Below, one piece after another: positions 9,801 through 16,818 of a stretch of 47,106 bases of DNA. Below the pieces are notes generated by a model that did not search any database, was not told the origin of the DNA, and saw only the letters and a list, made by a program, of their open reading frames with translations. The stretch spans positions 71,675 through 118,780 of the forward strand of contig CAJQOX010000088.1 of the NCBI GenBank assembly GCA_905480075.1. The letters run 5' to 3'. How positions within the stretch are numbered: position 1 is the stretch's first letter; each line of letters opens with the position of its first letter. This DNA is from an uncultured Aureispira sp. Lineage in GTDB: Bacteria; Bacteroidota; Bacteroidia; Chitinophagales; Saprospiraceae. The position numbers were made by a program, and so were the translations under genes.

Positions 9801-9940
9801 ATATAGATTACAGCATTTGTAAAAGCATAATGACCGGACCGTTCATCGTAGACTCCGTTACGGGGAAAAGTAATTTGCGCAATACTACTTATTGTACAAA
9901 AGCAGAGAATAAAGAACAATGCAAATTTATTGCTAACCAT
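6899..9940 (-). CDS. secreted tandem amidohydrolase (degenerate half plus active-looking half)
   Basis: A 1013-residue exported protein (signal peptide cut SIA/QIT). It holds two amidohydrolase modules. The first (about 25-430) lacks HxH: the equivalent strand reads FIELSSNYG. It still has the typical ending TPAELINAGNVAGTLEAGK. A beta-rich linker (about 435-560) follows. The second (about 575-970) has an intact HSH (about 633-635), later His residues (ISCHSY, NTFTHILEG) and the catalytic-type Asp in INSDDAE, so this half should bind metal. Such proteins are often annotated as imidazolonepropionase-like or peptidase-like amidohydrolases, and the substrate cannot be told from sequence. The C-terminal 40 residues are Lys- and Cys-rich, with CCEKDC near the end. 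Upstream gene of the two-gene set; divergent from the alpha/beta hydrolase. Confidence 0.88.
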   Translation of the reverse strand: MVSNKFALFFILCFCTISSIAQITFPRNGVYDERSGHYAFTNAVIYISPDSILENGTLIIKHGKVVMTGKGIPVPEDAVHLDMKGKYIYPSFIELSSNYGMPKPTGTKSTSRSPQMLSNKAGAYSWNETLKPEQDAANLFRVDKKTAKSFREAGFGTVLTHQRDGMARGTSALVLLGEEKEHEMVIKSRASAHYSFIKGTSKQNYPSSRMGAIALLRQTYYDGQWYAKNTEDKNFNISLEKWNNNQDIPQFFETGNRLDLLRADKLGDEFGVQYIFRGGGDEYLRLEAIKKTGASIILPLRFPKPYDVKDPYDAEEVSLTQMKHWEMAPRNPASLAEAGINFAITTDLLKDKKSFLSAVRKAYQHGLSESEILKSLTTTPAELINAGNVAGTLEAGKLANFIIVSANILSEKSVIFHNWVKGKAYVIKDLNAIDIRGRYELELEGKKHSITVKGSYSSPQLFLTTAVKDSAKKVKETKIKHNLVNNNINFSFNKKDSSITGDQYYRFSGSVSKSLWTGQAMKPDGNWISWSAKRMGDTEIKPDKMPVKYAGSYGEILFPWSPYGYKKDKIPEQKTVLIKNATVWTGEKEGILKNTDVLVKEGKIAKIGKNIKDSKAEIIDGTNKHLTAGIIDEHSHICINYGVNEGTQASSAEVRIGDVINSEDINMYRQLAGGVIGAQLLHGSANPIGGQSAIIKFRWGSLPEEIKYEGADGFIKFALGENVKQSNWGENARIRFPQSRMGVEQVYEDHFTRANEYGEAIKNGKTVRKDIELDAILQIINKERFISCHSYIQSEITMLMRIAEKYNFTLNTFTHILEGYKIADKMKEHGAGASTFSDWWAYKYEVMDAIPYNPKILDDMGIVVAINSDDAEMGRRLNQEAAKGVKYGGMTEEAAWNMVTLNPAKLLHLDDKTGSVKSGKSADIVLWSDNPLSIYARAEKTFVDGICLFDIEEDKLKREEIKTERNRLIKKMLDAEKKGKKTQPPMYMPKRHYQCCEKDCNTFKDYNIEQLAE

Positions 9941-10088
9941 ATTTGTTTTTTTATAAAAATGTATCCTGAAGAATTAATTGTTTAAGATTGTATATTTATT
10001 TTACTCAATGTAGAATAAATCAATTTCAAAATTAATGAAGATTTCAAAATGACTAATAAAATAACGTTATTTGTATAAAATTAGCTTT

Positions 10089-10910
10089 ATGCATGTAATC
10101 TACAATAATTCAAAAGTTGCCTACAGAGAAGCAGGTCAGGGCGACTGCCTCGTTTTGCTTCATGGTTTTTGCGAAGATAGTACGATGTGGGCAAACTTTG
10201 TGTCTCTTTTGTCAAAAAAATACTTTATTCTGACTATTGACCTGTCGGGTTTTGGGAAATCTGACCTTCTTAAGGCCCATTCTATTGAGGCAATGTCTGA
10301 AGCGGTTTATGCTGTTGTTAAAAATTCAGGAGTGGATTCTTGTGTTTTAACAGGACATTCTATGGGAGGTTATGTCGCCCTTTCCTTTGCAGAAAAATAT
10401 CCTGAAATGTTATCGGGACTCGGGCTTTTTCATTCACATCCCTTCAGGGATTCTGATGAGAAAACAAAAAACAGATTAAAAACAATCCGTTTCATCGAAA
10501 GACATGGAATCGCTCCTTTTGCCGGGCAGTTCGTTCGTAATCTTTTTGCAAAACCTTTTGTCAAAAAAAATAAACCTTTCATTGAAGACCTGATTCATAC
10601 TACTTCTGTGCATCATTCCGATGCAGTGGTCGCCGCTTCATATGCTATGATTAACAGAGAGAATAAAGAACATGTATTAACCAATCTCTCCTGTCCTGCG
10701 TTATTTATTATAGGGAAGCTCGATAATTCTATCAGTATGGATTACAGCCTCAGACAGTTGTCTTTACCCAAAATTTCTTCTGTACATATATTTGAGGATG
10801 TAGCACATATGGCTATGTTTGAAAAACCGGTGGAAACATTAGAGATTATTGCCGACTTTATGGAGTTTTGTAGCTATACTGTGAATTCTGAGATGATGAA
10901 AATGGACTAG
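10089..10910 (+). CDS. alpha/beta hydrolase
   Basis: A cytoplasmic serine hydrolase of about 273 residues with the complete fold: the oxyanion-hole strand LVLLHGFCED, nucleophile elbow GHSMGG (Ser about 91 with this start), the acid Asp in IIGKLDNS, and the catalytic His in DVAHMAMFEKP. The substrate cannot be inferred; esters or small amides are usual. I chose ATG at 10089 because a typical member begins only a few residues before the first strand. An in-frame start at 10071 would add six residues. The MbnP-like gene begins 27 bp later on the same strand and may be co-transcribed. Confidence 0.88.
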   Translation: MHVIYNNSKVAYREAGQGDCLVLLHGFCEDSTMWANFVSLLSKKYFILTIDLSGFGKSDLLKAHSIEAMSEAVYAVVKNSGVDSCVLTGHSMGGYVALSFAEKYPEMLSGLGLFHSHPFRDSDEKTKNRLKTIRFIERHGIAPFAGQFVRNLFAKPFVKKNKPFIEDLIHTTSVHHSDAVVAASYAMINRENKEHVLTNLSCPALFIIGKLDNSISMDYSLRQLSLPKISSVHIFEDVAHMAMFEKPVETLEIIADFMEFCSYTVNSEMMKMD

Positions 10911-10937
10911 ATTAATAAATTGTATATGTCTTTTAAT

Positions 10938-11738
10938 ATGAAAATAATTTTATGTTGCCTTGCTATTCTTTTATTTTGTAGTTCTGCTTGTCAGAAAATA
11001 GTTGAAGGTTGTATGCACCCACGGGCACAAAATTATAATCCCGAAGCTGATGAGGATGAAGGTTGTGTGTTTTATGAGTTGCAACTCAATATGAATCATT
11101 TTGCAGATAGCCTGGCAAATGATACCCTGACTTTTGGTGATTACCTTTACGACACAGATGATACCTCTTTTTATCTTAGCTCATTTTCTGTCCTGTGCAG
11201 TGGCGTTCACCTGTTTGATTTTTCGGGGTCTGAATATTCCGGTGCTGAACAAATTAAACTTTATGACCTGAGTGGAAATGCCCTCTATGCTGAGGATAAT
11301 TTTTTTATTGTAAGTCCCGGAACCTATTCTTACAACATCAGTGCCTGGACTCAATTGGGTAGCTTTGATAGTATGTGCTTTTATGTTGGGGTTACTCCGG
11401 AAATAAATAAGATAAATCCTGCAAGAGTTTCAGAAAATAATCATCCTCTTTCATTGTCCTCTGTTCCTTATATGTTCGATTCTACTTCTACTTGTTTATC
11501 CCTTCAAATGGGAATTGTTCTTCCTGGTACAGGAAATGTACAGTCTTTTAATTTCTATGATTATTTCCCTGTACATTTACCTTATGCTGTTTCCGTTGTA
11601 GATGGAAGTAATACCGCTATCCGCCTGAAGCTTGATTATCAGATTCTCTTTAATGATATTTCTTTTACAAATGATAATGATTCAGTTGTCAAAAGCAAAA
11701 TACTTCAGAATATACCACATGCTTTTTCTACTTATTAA
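10938..11738 (+). CDS. MbnP-like lipoprotein (putative copper/metal-binding)
   Basis: A lipoprotein of about 266 residues (lipobox SSAC followed by QK). Right after the Cys it carries the segment GCMHPRAQNYNPEADEDEGC, a short Cys-framed motif (C-x-HP-RAxNYNPxAxxDxGC) common at the start of Bacteroidota surface proteins. The rest resembles the MbnP-like domain: LQLNMNHF..., then a strand with FGDYLYDTDDTSFYLSSFSVLCSGV, and a C-terminal FNDISFTND segment. MbnP proteins partner with MauG-like haem proteins and bind copper. No such haem gene is in this window. ATG at 10938 gives a clean lipoprotein signal; 10926 is an alternative start. It lies 36 bp upstream of apbE. Confidence 0.7.
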   Translation: MKIILCCLAILLFCSSACQKIVEGCMHPRAQNYNPEADEDEGCVFYELQLNMNHFADSLANDTLTFGDYLYDTDDTSFYLSSFSVLCSGVHLFDFSGSEYSGAEQIKLYDLSGNALYAEDNFFIVSPGTYSYNISAWTQLGSFDSMCFYVGVTPEINKINPARVSENNHPLSLSSVPYMFDSTSTCLSLQMGIVLPGTGNVQSFNFYDYFPVHLPYAVSVVDGSNTAIRLKLDYQILFNDISFTNDNDSVVKSKILQNIPHAFSTY

Positions 11739-11774
11739 TCTTTAAAATTATTTATAATCATCCGATTCATAGAA

Positions 11775-12845
11775 ATGAAAACCATATTTTTATCTTTTGT
11801 ACTCCCTGTTTTTTTACTGTTTTCCTGTGTGGGAAATAGTAAAAAAGAACAAAGTAAACTTAAAAAAGAAAATATCAAAGGGGAAACAATGGGCACTACT
11901 TTTTCTGTATCTTATCTCGACAGTAATGATATTGATCCCTTGCCTGAAATGGAGCAATTGTTACTTGAATTTAATAAGTCTGTTTCCACTTATATCAGTG
12001 ATTCTGAGATTTCAAGGTTTAATCAGGGAGATAGTCTGTGGATTAGTACCGAGGGGCATTTCTATAGAAATTTTATGCTTGCTAAAGATGTTTATGAAAA
12101 ATCTGATGCCTGGTTTAACCCCGCCGTTATGCCACTTGTCAATTATTGGGGATTTGGTTATACCCCCAAAAAAATAGTGGAAGTGGTAGATAGTTTAAAA
12201 GTAAATGAATTAAAAAAACTGATTCAGTTTGATTCCGTAAAACATCGCAAATCAGGGAAGCAATGTTTTTTACACAAAAAAATTAATGGTTTGGAACTCG
12301 ATTTCAGTGCTATTGCTAAAGGCGATGCTGTGGATGAGGTCGGCCGGCTACTGGAATCTAAAGGTATCTTTAATTACTTTGTCGAAATCGGTGGTGAAGT
12401 ACGTGCCCGAGGCAAAACGGTTTCCGGTTATTACTGGAGAACAGGCATCAGAGTGCCGGATGAAAGTTCTAATAATAATCAAATACAGCTGGCTTTAAAG
12501 TTAAAGGATTTGTCAGTTGCCACATCAGGAAATTACGAAAATTTCTTTGAGGACAAGTCTACAGGCATCAAATATGCGCATACTATTAATCCACATACTG
12601 GTTACCCCGAAAAAAATACGCTACTCAGTGCCTCGGTGTTTGCAAAGGATTGTGCAACTGCTGATGCTTTTGCTACTGCCTTTATGGCAATGGGGTTCGA
12701 AAAATCATGGGAAATGGTACATCATATAGCATACATAGATGCCTGTTTCATATATAGTGATGATCTTGGAAATGTGAAGGTTAAGTATTCAGAAAAAATC
12801 AGTGAATTAATAAATTTGAAAAGTGAAAAATCAGAAATTAATTAA
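11775..12845 (+). CDS. apbE: FAD:protein FMN transferase lipoprotein
   Basis: ApbE covalently attaches FMN to Thr residues of target flavoproteins, such as Na+-NQR or Rnf subunits, outside the cytoplasmic membrane, using FAD and Mg2+. The 356-residue product has a lipoprotein signal (LLFSC) and the family blocks: MGTTFSVSYL near residue 39, the FNPAVMPLVNYWGFG region, GLELDFSAIAKGDAVDEV, the FAD-binding stretch YFVEIGGEVRARG, INPHTGYP, and a C-terminal DCATADAFATAFMAMG. Length is normal. Its flavoprotein target is not in this window. It converges on pyk with a 5-bp gap. Confidence 0.95.
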   Translation: MKTIFLSFVLPVFLLFSCVGNSKKEQSKLKKENIKGETMGTTFSVSYLDSNDIDPLPEMEQLLLEFNKSVSTYISDSEISRFNQGDSLWISTEGHFYRNFMLAKDVYEKSDAWFNPAVMPLVNYWGFGYTPKKIVEVVDSLKVNELKKLIQFDSVKHRKSGKQCFLHKKINGLELDFSAIAKGDAVDEVGRLLESKGIFNYFVEIGGEVRARGKTVSGYYWRTGIRVPDESSNNNQIQLALKLKDLSVATSGNYENFFEDKSTGIKYAHTINPHTGYPEKNTLLSASVFAKDCATADAFATAFMAMGFEKSWEMVHHIAYIDACFIYSDDLGNVKVKYSEKISELINLKSEKSEIN

Positions 12846-12850
12846 GACGA

Positions 12851-14284
12851 TCATTCAATTACCGAAATCTTCAACATATTTGTCTTTTTCTTATCTTTCA
12901 GTGGCATTGAGCCGGTGTTGATCACTACATCTCCCTTTTTTAGATGTCCTGAGGACTTTAAATATGCCTGCACGTCCTTTATTGTACCGTCTGTGCTTGT
13001 GTATTTGTCATAATAAAAACAACGTATTCCCCAGACAAGATTTAAGGTGTTCAGCATGTTTTCGTCCGACGAAAAAATAAATACATGTGCCTTGGGTCTG
13101 TAACTCGATACAAGAAAAGCGGTATATCCTGATTTTGTCATTCCCACTATACATTTTGCTTTTACCTGTCTTGCAATACGGCAGGCATTATAACAAATGG
13201 CATCCGAAAGAAAAGAATCAGAATCTTCGTCTGGAGTCAAACGCCTGTAATAAATACTATCCATTTTTTCTGCTTCCTCGATGATATCATTCATTGCCTG
13301 TACTACTTTAGCCGGATGTGCCCCCATTGCGGTTTCTCCACTTAGCATCACAGCATCAGTACCATCAATAACAGCGTTGGCTACGTCTATTATTTCGGCC
13401 CTTGTTGGAGTAGGGTTCTTTATCATACTGTCCATCATCTGTGTTGCCACAATAACGGGCTTTGCATTATAAATACATTTTTCGATAATCATTTTTTGCA
13501 TCATGGGTAATTTTTGCATGGGAACTTCAACCCCCAAATCTCCTCTTGCTACCATGATGCCATCAGAAATATTAATTATCTCATCTATATTGGCTATTGC
13601 TTCCGGCTTTTCAATCTTTGCAATGATCTTGGCCCTGTGGTTCTTTGCTTTAATCAGTTTTCTCAATGATATTATATCTTCAGCCGACCGTACAAATGAA
13701 AGTGCTATCCAATTGAAGTTATGCTTTAGAATAAAATTTAAATCTCTTATATCCTTTTCGGTAAGAGATGGTAAACTAATGTCTGTCTGTGGAAGATTCA
13801 CTCCTTTGCGTGAAGATAAAGACTCGCCGTACAGAACTTCCAGCTTAACTGTGTCTTTTCCATTCGTCTCTTTTACCAGAAGCTGAATATTCCCGTCATC
13901 GATCAATACTTTTTCTCCCACCTTTACATCCTTTGCAAATTGTTTATAACTCATATAAATTTTTTCAGCATTACCTATGCATTCCTCATTTACAAAAGTT
14001 AATATATCACCCTTTTTAAGCGATATTTTTCCGTTTTCTATTTCTCCAACCCTCAGCTTTGGACCTTGTAAGTCTGCAAGAACTGAAATAGTAGTCTTGT
14101 ATTTTTTGTTTATATATTTTATATTCTCGAAAACTTTGAGATGGTCTTCATGTTTGCCATGTGAAAAATTTAAACGAAATGCATCTACTCCTGCTTTTAC
14201 CAATTCAAGTAAAGTGCTGTAGTTGTTAGAGGCAGGTCCAACGGTGGCTAATATTTTGGTTTTTTGAAAGTTGCTGATATCCAT
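12851..14284 (-). CDS. pyk: pyruvate kinase
   Basis: Cytoplasmic glycolytic enzyme making pyruvate and ATP from phosphoenolpyruvate and ADP. With ATG at 14284 the product is 477 residues, the normal length. Key features: the N-terminal KTKILATVGPAS, substrate loop RLNFSHGKHEDH, Lys/Asp metal region (AKIEKPEAI, MVARGDLGVEVP), and the signature region VIVATQMMDSM...NAVIDGTDAVMLSGETA. A regulatory C-terminal domain closes it. An upstream in-frame ATG at 14425 would add 47 residues unlike the family and would overlap the divergent SDR gene, so I rejected it. The 106 bp up to 14391 should hold both promoters. Confidence 0.96.
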   Translation of the reverse strand: MDISNFQKTKILATVGPASNNYSTLLELVKAGVDAFRLNFSHGKHEDHLKVFENIKYINKKYKTTISVLADLQGPKLRVGEIENGKISLKKGDILTFVNEECIGNAEKIYMSYKQFAKDVKVGEKVLIDDGNIQLLVKETNGKDTVKLEVLYGESLSSRKGVNLPQTDISLPSLTEKDIRDLNFILKHNFNWIALSFVRSAEDIISLRKLIKAKNHRAKIIAKIEKPEAIANIDEIINISDGIMVARGDLGVEVPMQKLPMMQKMIIEKCIYNAKPVIVATQMMDSMIKNPTPTRAEIIDVANAVIDGTDAVMLSGETAMGAHPAKVVQAMNDIIEEAEKMDSIYYRRLTPDEDSDSFLSDAICYNACRIARQVKAKCIVGMTKSGYTAFLVSSYRPKAHVFIFSSDENMLNTLNLVWGIRCFYYDKYTSTDGTIKDVQAYLKSSGHLKKGDVVINTGSMPLKDKKKTNMLKISVIE

Positions 14285-14390
14285 GTCAGGGTATTGTTTT
14301 TTTTGTATTTTTAAGTCTTGAACTTTTAAGTTAAGAATTCTTTCAGGAATGTAATGAGTTTTGTAGATTTTTTCATTAAATATATATAAT

Positions 14391-15413
14391 ATGTCAGATG
14401 AAATTGTATTGGTCACAGGAGGCACCGGGTTTGTCGGTTCTTATCTTTTAAGGTATTTACTAGGAAAAGGTTATAAGGTTAAAGCTTTGAAAAGAAGCAG
14501 TAGCCCGATGCATCTTGTTGCTGATATTCAGGAACAAATTGATTGGCTGGAAGGTGATATTCTCGATGCCCCCTTTCTTGATATAGCTTTAAAAGGGGTT
14601 GACCTCGTTTTTCATGTTGCCGCTATGATTTCTTTCAACCCTGCTGAAACAAAGCAAATGATGAAAGTAAATGTAGAGGGAACGGCCAATGTCGTCAATG
14701 CTGCTTTATTTAATAATATTAAAAAACTTGTACACGTCAGTTCAATTGCTGCAATTGGCAGAAAAGAGTTCCAATCACATATTGATGAAAAGATATCATG
14801 GGAAAACTCTAAAATGAATTCTAATTATGCAATAAGTAAATTCAAGGCAGAGTGCGAAGTGTGGAGGGCTATTCAGGAAGGACTTCATGCGGTTATTGTT
14901 AATCCATCTGTGATTTTAGGAGCAGGATTCTGGGATTCCGGGTCATGCAAATTATTCGAAAAAATGTGGAAAGGCTTAAAATATTACCCACAGGGAGGGA
15001 CAGGCTTTGTCGATGTCAGAGATGTAGCAAAGGTTTCTCTTGCTTTAATGGAATCCGATATTTCAGGTGAAAGATATATTCTTAATTCAGAAAATTGTTC
15101 GTTCCGTGATTTTTTTACCACCGCAGCAATAGCATTGAAAAAAACTCCTCCGGCTAAAAAAGCCAACCGGTTTCTTATTGCTGTTTTATGGCGTTTGGAT
15201 TGGCTGTCGTCGAAATTGTTCAAAACAAATCCGCTGCTTACCAAAGAAACAATCAGAACTTCAAAGGAGACCTATTATTATAATAATAAAAAAATTATTA
15301 ATGATCTGAATTTTACATTTATTCCGGTGAATGAATGTATTAATGATACAGCTAAAGTTTTTTTGGAAAGCAAAATATCTAAACATCATTTTGGAATACT
15401 TCCTCTGATTTAA
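14391..15413 (+). CDS. NAD-dependent epimerase/dehydratase (extended SDR)
   Basis: A 340-residue extended short-chain dehydrogenase/reductase. The N-terminal Rossmann motif is TGGTGFVGS (residues about 8-16). The acidic DILD strand follows near 55, the active-site strand is VHVSSIAAIG, and the catalytic pair is YAISK (Tyr and Lys). After that comes NPSVILGAG. The family acts on nucleotide-sugars, flavonoid-type ketones or sterol-like substrates, and this member resembles the dihydroflavonol-reductase-like branch, so the substrate is unknown. It is divergent from pyk and lies 98 bp before a GbsR/MarR regulator on the same strand. Confidence 0.9.
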   Translation: MSDEIVLVTGGTGFVGSYLLRYLLGKGYKVKALKRSSSPMHLVADIQEQIDWLEGDILDAPFLDIALKGVDLVFHVAAMISFNPAETKQMMKVNVEGTANVVNAALFNNIKKLVHVSSIAAIGRKEFQSHIDEKISWENSKMNSNYAISKFKAECEVWRAIQEGLHAVIVNPSVILGAGFWDSGSCKLFEKMWKGLKYYPQGGTGFVDVRDVAKVSLALMESDISGERYILNSENCSFRDFFTTAAIALKKTPPAKKANRFLIAVLWRLDWLSSKLFKTNPLLTKETIRTSKETYYYNNKKIINDLNFTFIPVNECINDTAKVFLESKISKHHFGILPLI

Positions 15414-15511
15414 ATTTCATGGCCTTAGATTTGTAATCTCATTGTAAGTATTCCTACTTTTTATACTTTCAAAAGTTTTTGAAAACTAAAAAGAATCTGT
15501 ATATTTATAGT

Positions 15512-16009
15512 ATGGAATTAGACGATGCAAAACAAAAATTTATACAGGCCTGGGGGACACTCGGGTCTAATTGGGGAATCAACAGGACTATGGCGCAGGT
15601 ACATGCCCTTTTACTTATTTCTTCAGATCCTTTATGTGCTGATGATATTATGGAAATGCTCAAAATATCAAGGGGGAATGCTAATATGAATATCAGGGCA
15701 TTGATTGATTGGGGCTTGGTTTTTAAAGAATTGAAGGCCGGTGAACGCAGGGAGTATTTTGTTGGTGAAAAAGATATGTGGAATGTTGTCAGGCAAATCA
15801 TTAAGCATCGCAAAAAAAAGGAATTGGAGCCCGTCCTGAAAGTCTTGTCAGAAGTTAGTGATGTTGATGGGAATAGTCAGGATAAAGAAGATTTCCTCAA
15901 TGTGGTTGAAGAAATTCAACGTTTTGCTTCTAAAGCAGACAGAACGCTCGACAAATTAATTAATTCTGATGCGAATTGGTTGGTAAGCACTTTTATGAAA
16001 ATGATGTGA
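15512..16009 (+). CDS. GbsR/MarR-family transcriptional regulator
   Basis: A 165-residue winged helix-turn-helix protein of the GbsR-like branch. Typical elements are the opening helix AWGTLGSNWGINRTMAQVHALLL, the recognition region ADDIMEMLKISRGNANMNIRALIDWGLV, and the wing KELKAGERREYFVGEKDMW. A C-terminal helix probably mediates dimerisation. ATG at 15512 is preferred over a TTG at 15479 because the family begins close to this point. In other bacteria relatives control osmolyte or envelope genes. Its target here is not evident; the SDR gene just upstream is a candidate. It converges on recO with a 23-bp gap. Confidence 0.88.
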   Translation: MELDDAKQKFIQAWGTLGSNWGINRTMAQVHALLLISSDPLCADDIMEMLKISRGNANMNIRALIDWGLVFKELKAGERREYFVGEKDMWNVVRQIIKHRKKKELEPVLKVLSEVSDVDGNSQDKEDFLNVVEEIQRFASKADRTLDKLINSDANWLVSTFMKMM

Positions 16010-16032
16010 TTCTGCTTTGACCCTTTTACTTA

Positions 16033-16758
16033 TCACGAAAATACTGCTTGTAGCACTACAATTGAATTCAATTCTCCGAAGTTTTCGATATGATACTTGT
16101 AATACAGTAACATGTCATTAAGAAATAATCGCCTGTCTTCTGTGCTGAGTGGAATCTTTGAACTAGTTTTAAAATCAAGACTCAGCAATCCTGCCAATAA
16201 ATGTGTATTTGCACAAGAAAAAAAATAATGATGCCCAGGGTCTTCTTTCACTATTCTTCCTGTTGAATAATCAAATGTCGAATTTTCTTTGAGGTTTTCT
16301 ACATCAGGATACAACCCCAGATGTAAAGAGAATTGAACAAGAAACCACACAGGGAAGTTTATTATTTTAGAATCTGTGGTATCCAAAAGTATATACATAT
16401 CCGTCAGGAAAGTAAACAGACCTGCATTGGCTTCGGTTTCTTTAATTGTCTTTTGGGCTACTTCTGTAATAAACAATCCGATGCTTCCCCTGCTGACATT
16501 AAAGGGTATGTTTTGGTAAATGTGGCTTGCCTTTATTTCCTTTATGCGATTTATATCTTTGTTCTCATTATGATATACTATCATTTCTACCAATGACATT
16601 ACCCGCATCAATCCGGGACTGACCTTTGAGTTTTTCTTGCGGACACCGTTGATTATATAGGTCCTTAGTCCGAATGTATCTGTATATACATCGCATATTA
16701 TACTTGTCTCAGAGTAATTAATTGCTCTCAGGATAACTCCTTTAACATTTTTTAGCAT
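16033..16758 (-). CDS. recO: DNA repair protein RecO
   Basis: RecO acts with RecF and RecR to load RecA at single-strand gaps and anneals SSB-coated DNA. The 241-residue product has the N-terminal OB-fold (MLKNVKGVILRAINYSETSIICDVYTD, split here at residues 1-27) and the helical C-terminal domain with LVQFSLHLGLYPD. The Cys pattern of the zinc finger found in many RecO proteins is absent, as is common in Bacteroidota. It lies 60 bp downstream of the TonB-dependent receptor on the same strand and may be read from the same transcript. Confidence 0.93.
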   Translation of the reverse strand: MLKNVKGVILRAINYSETSIICDVYTDTFGLRTYIINGVRKKNSKVSPGLMRVMSLVEMIVYHNENKDINRIKEIKASHIYQNIPFNVSRGSIGLFITEVAQKTIKETEANAGLFTFLTDMYILLDTTDSKIINFPVWFLVQFSLHLGLYPDVENLKENSTFDYSTGRIVKEDPGHHYFFSCANTHLLAGLLSLDFKTSSKIPLSTEDRRLFLNDMLLYYKYHIENFGELNSIVVLQAVFS

Positions 16759-16818
16759 TTTTCTTAATTATCCGGATTTTACGGCTGAACATATTCTTTT
16801 CTGAGGGGTATTTTATAA

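Noticed and set aside
14285-14425. N-terminal extension of pyruvate kinase
   Set aside because: It is unlike the family and overlaps the start of the divergent SDR gene; ATG at 14284 gives the normal length.
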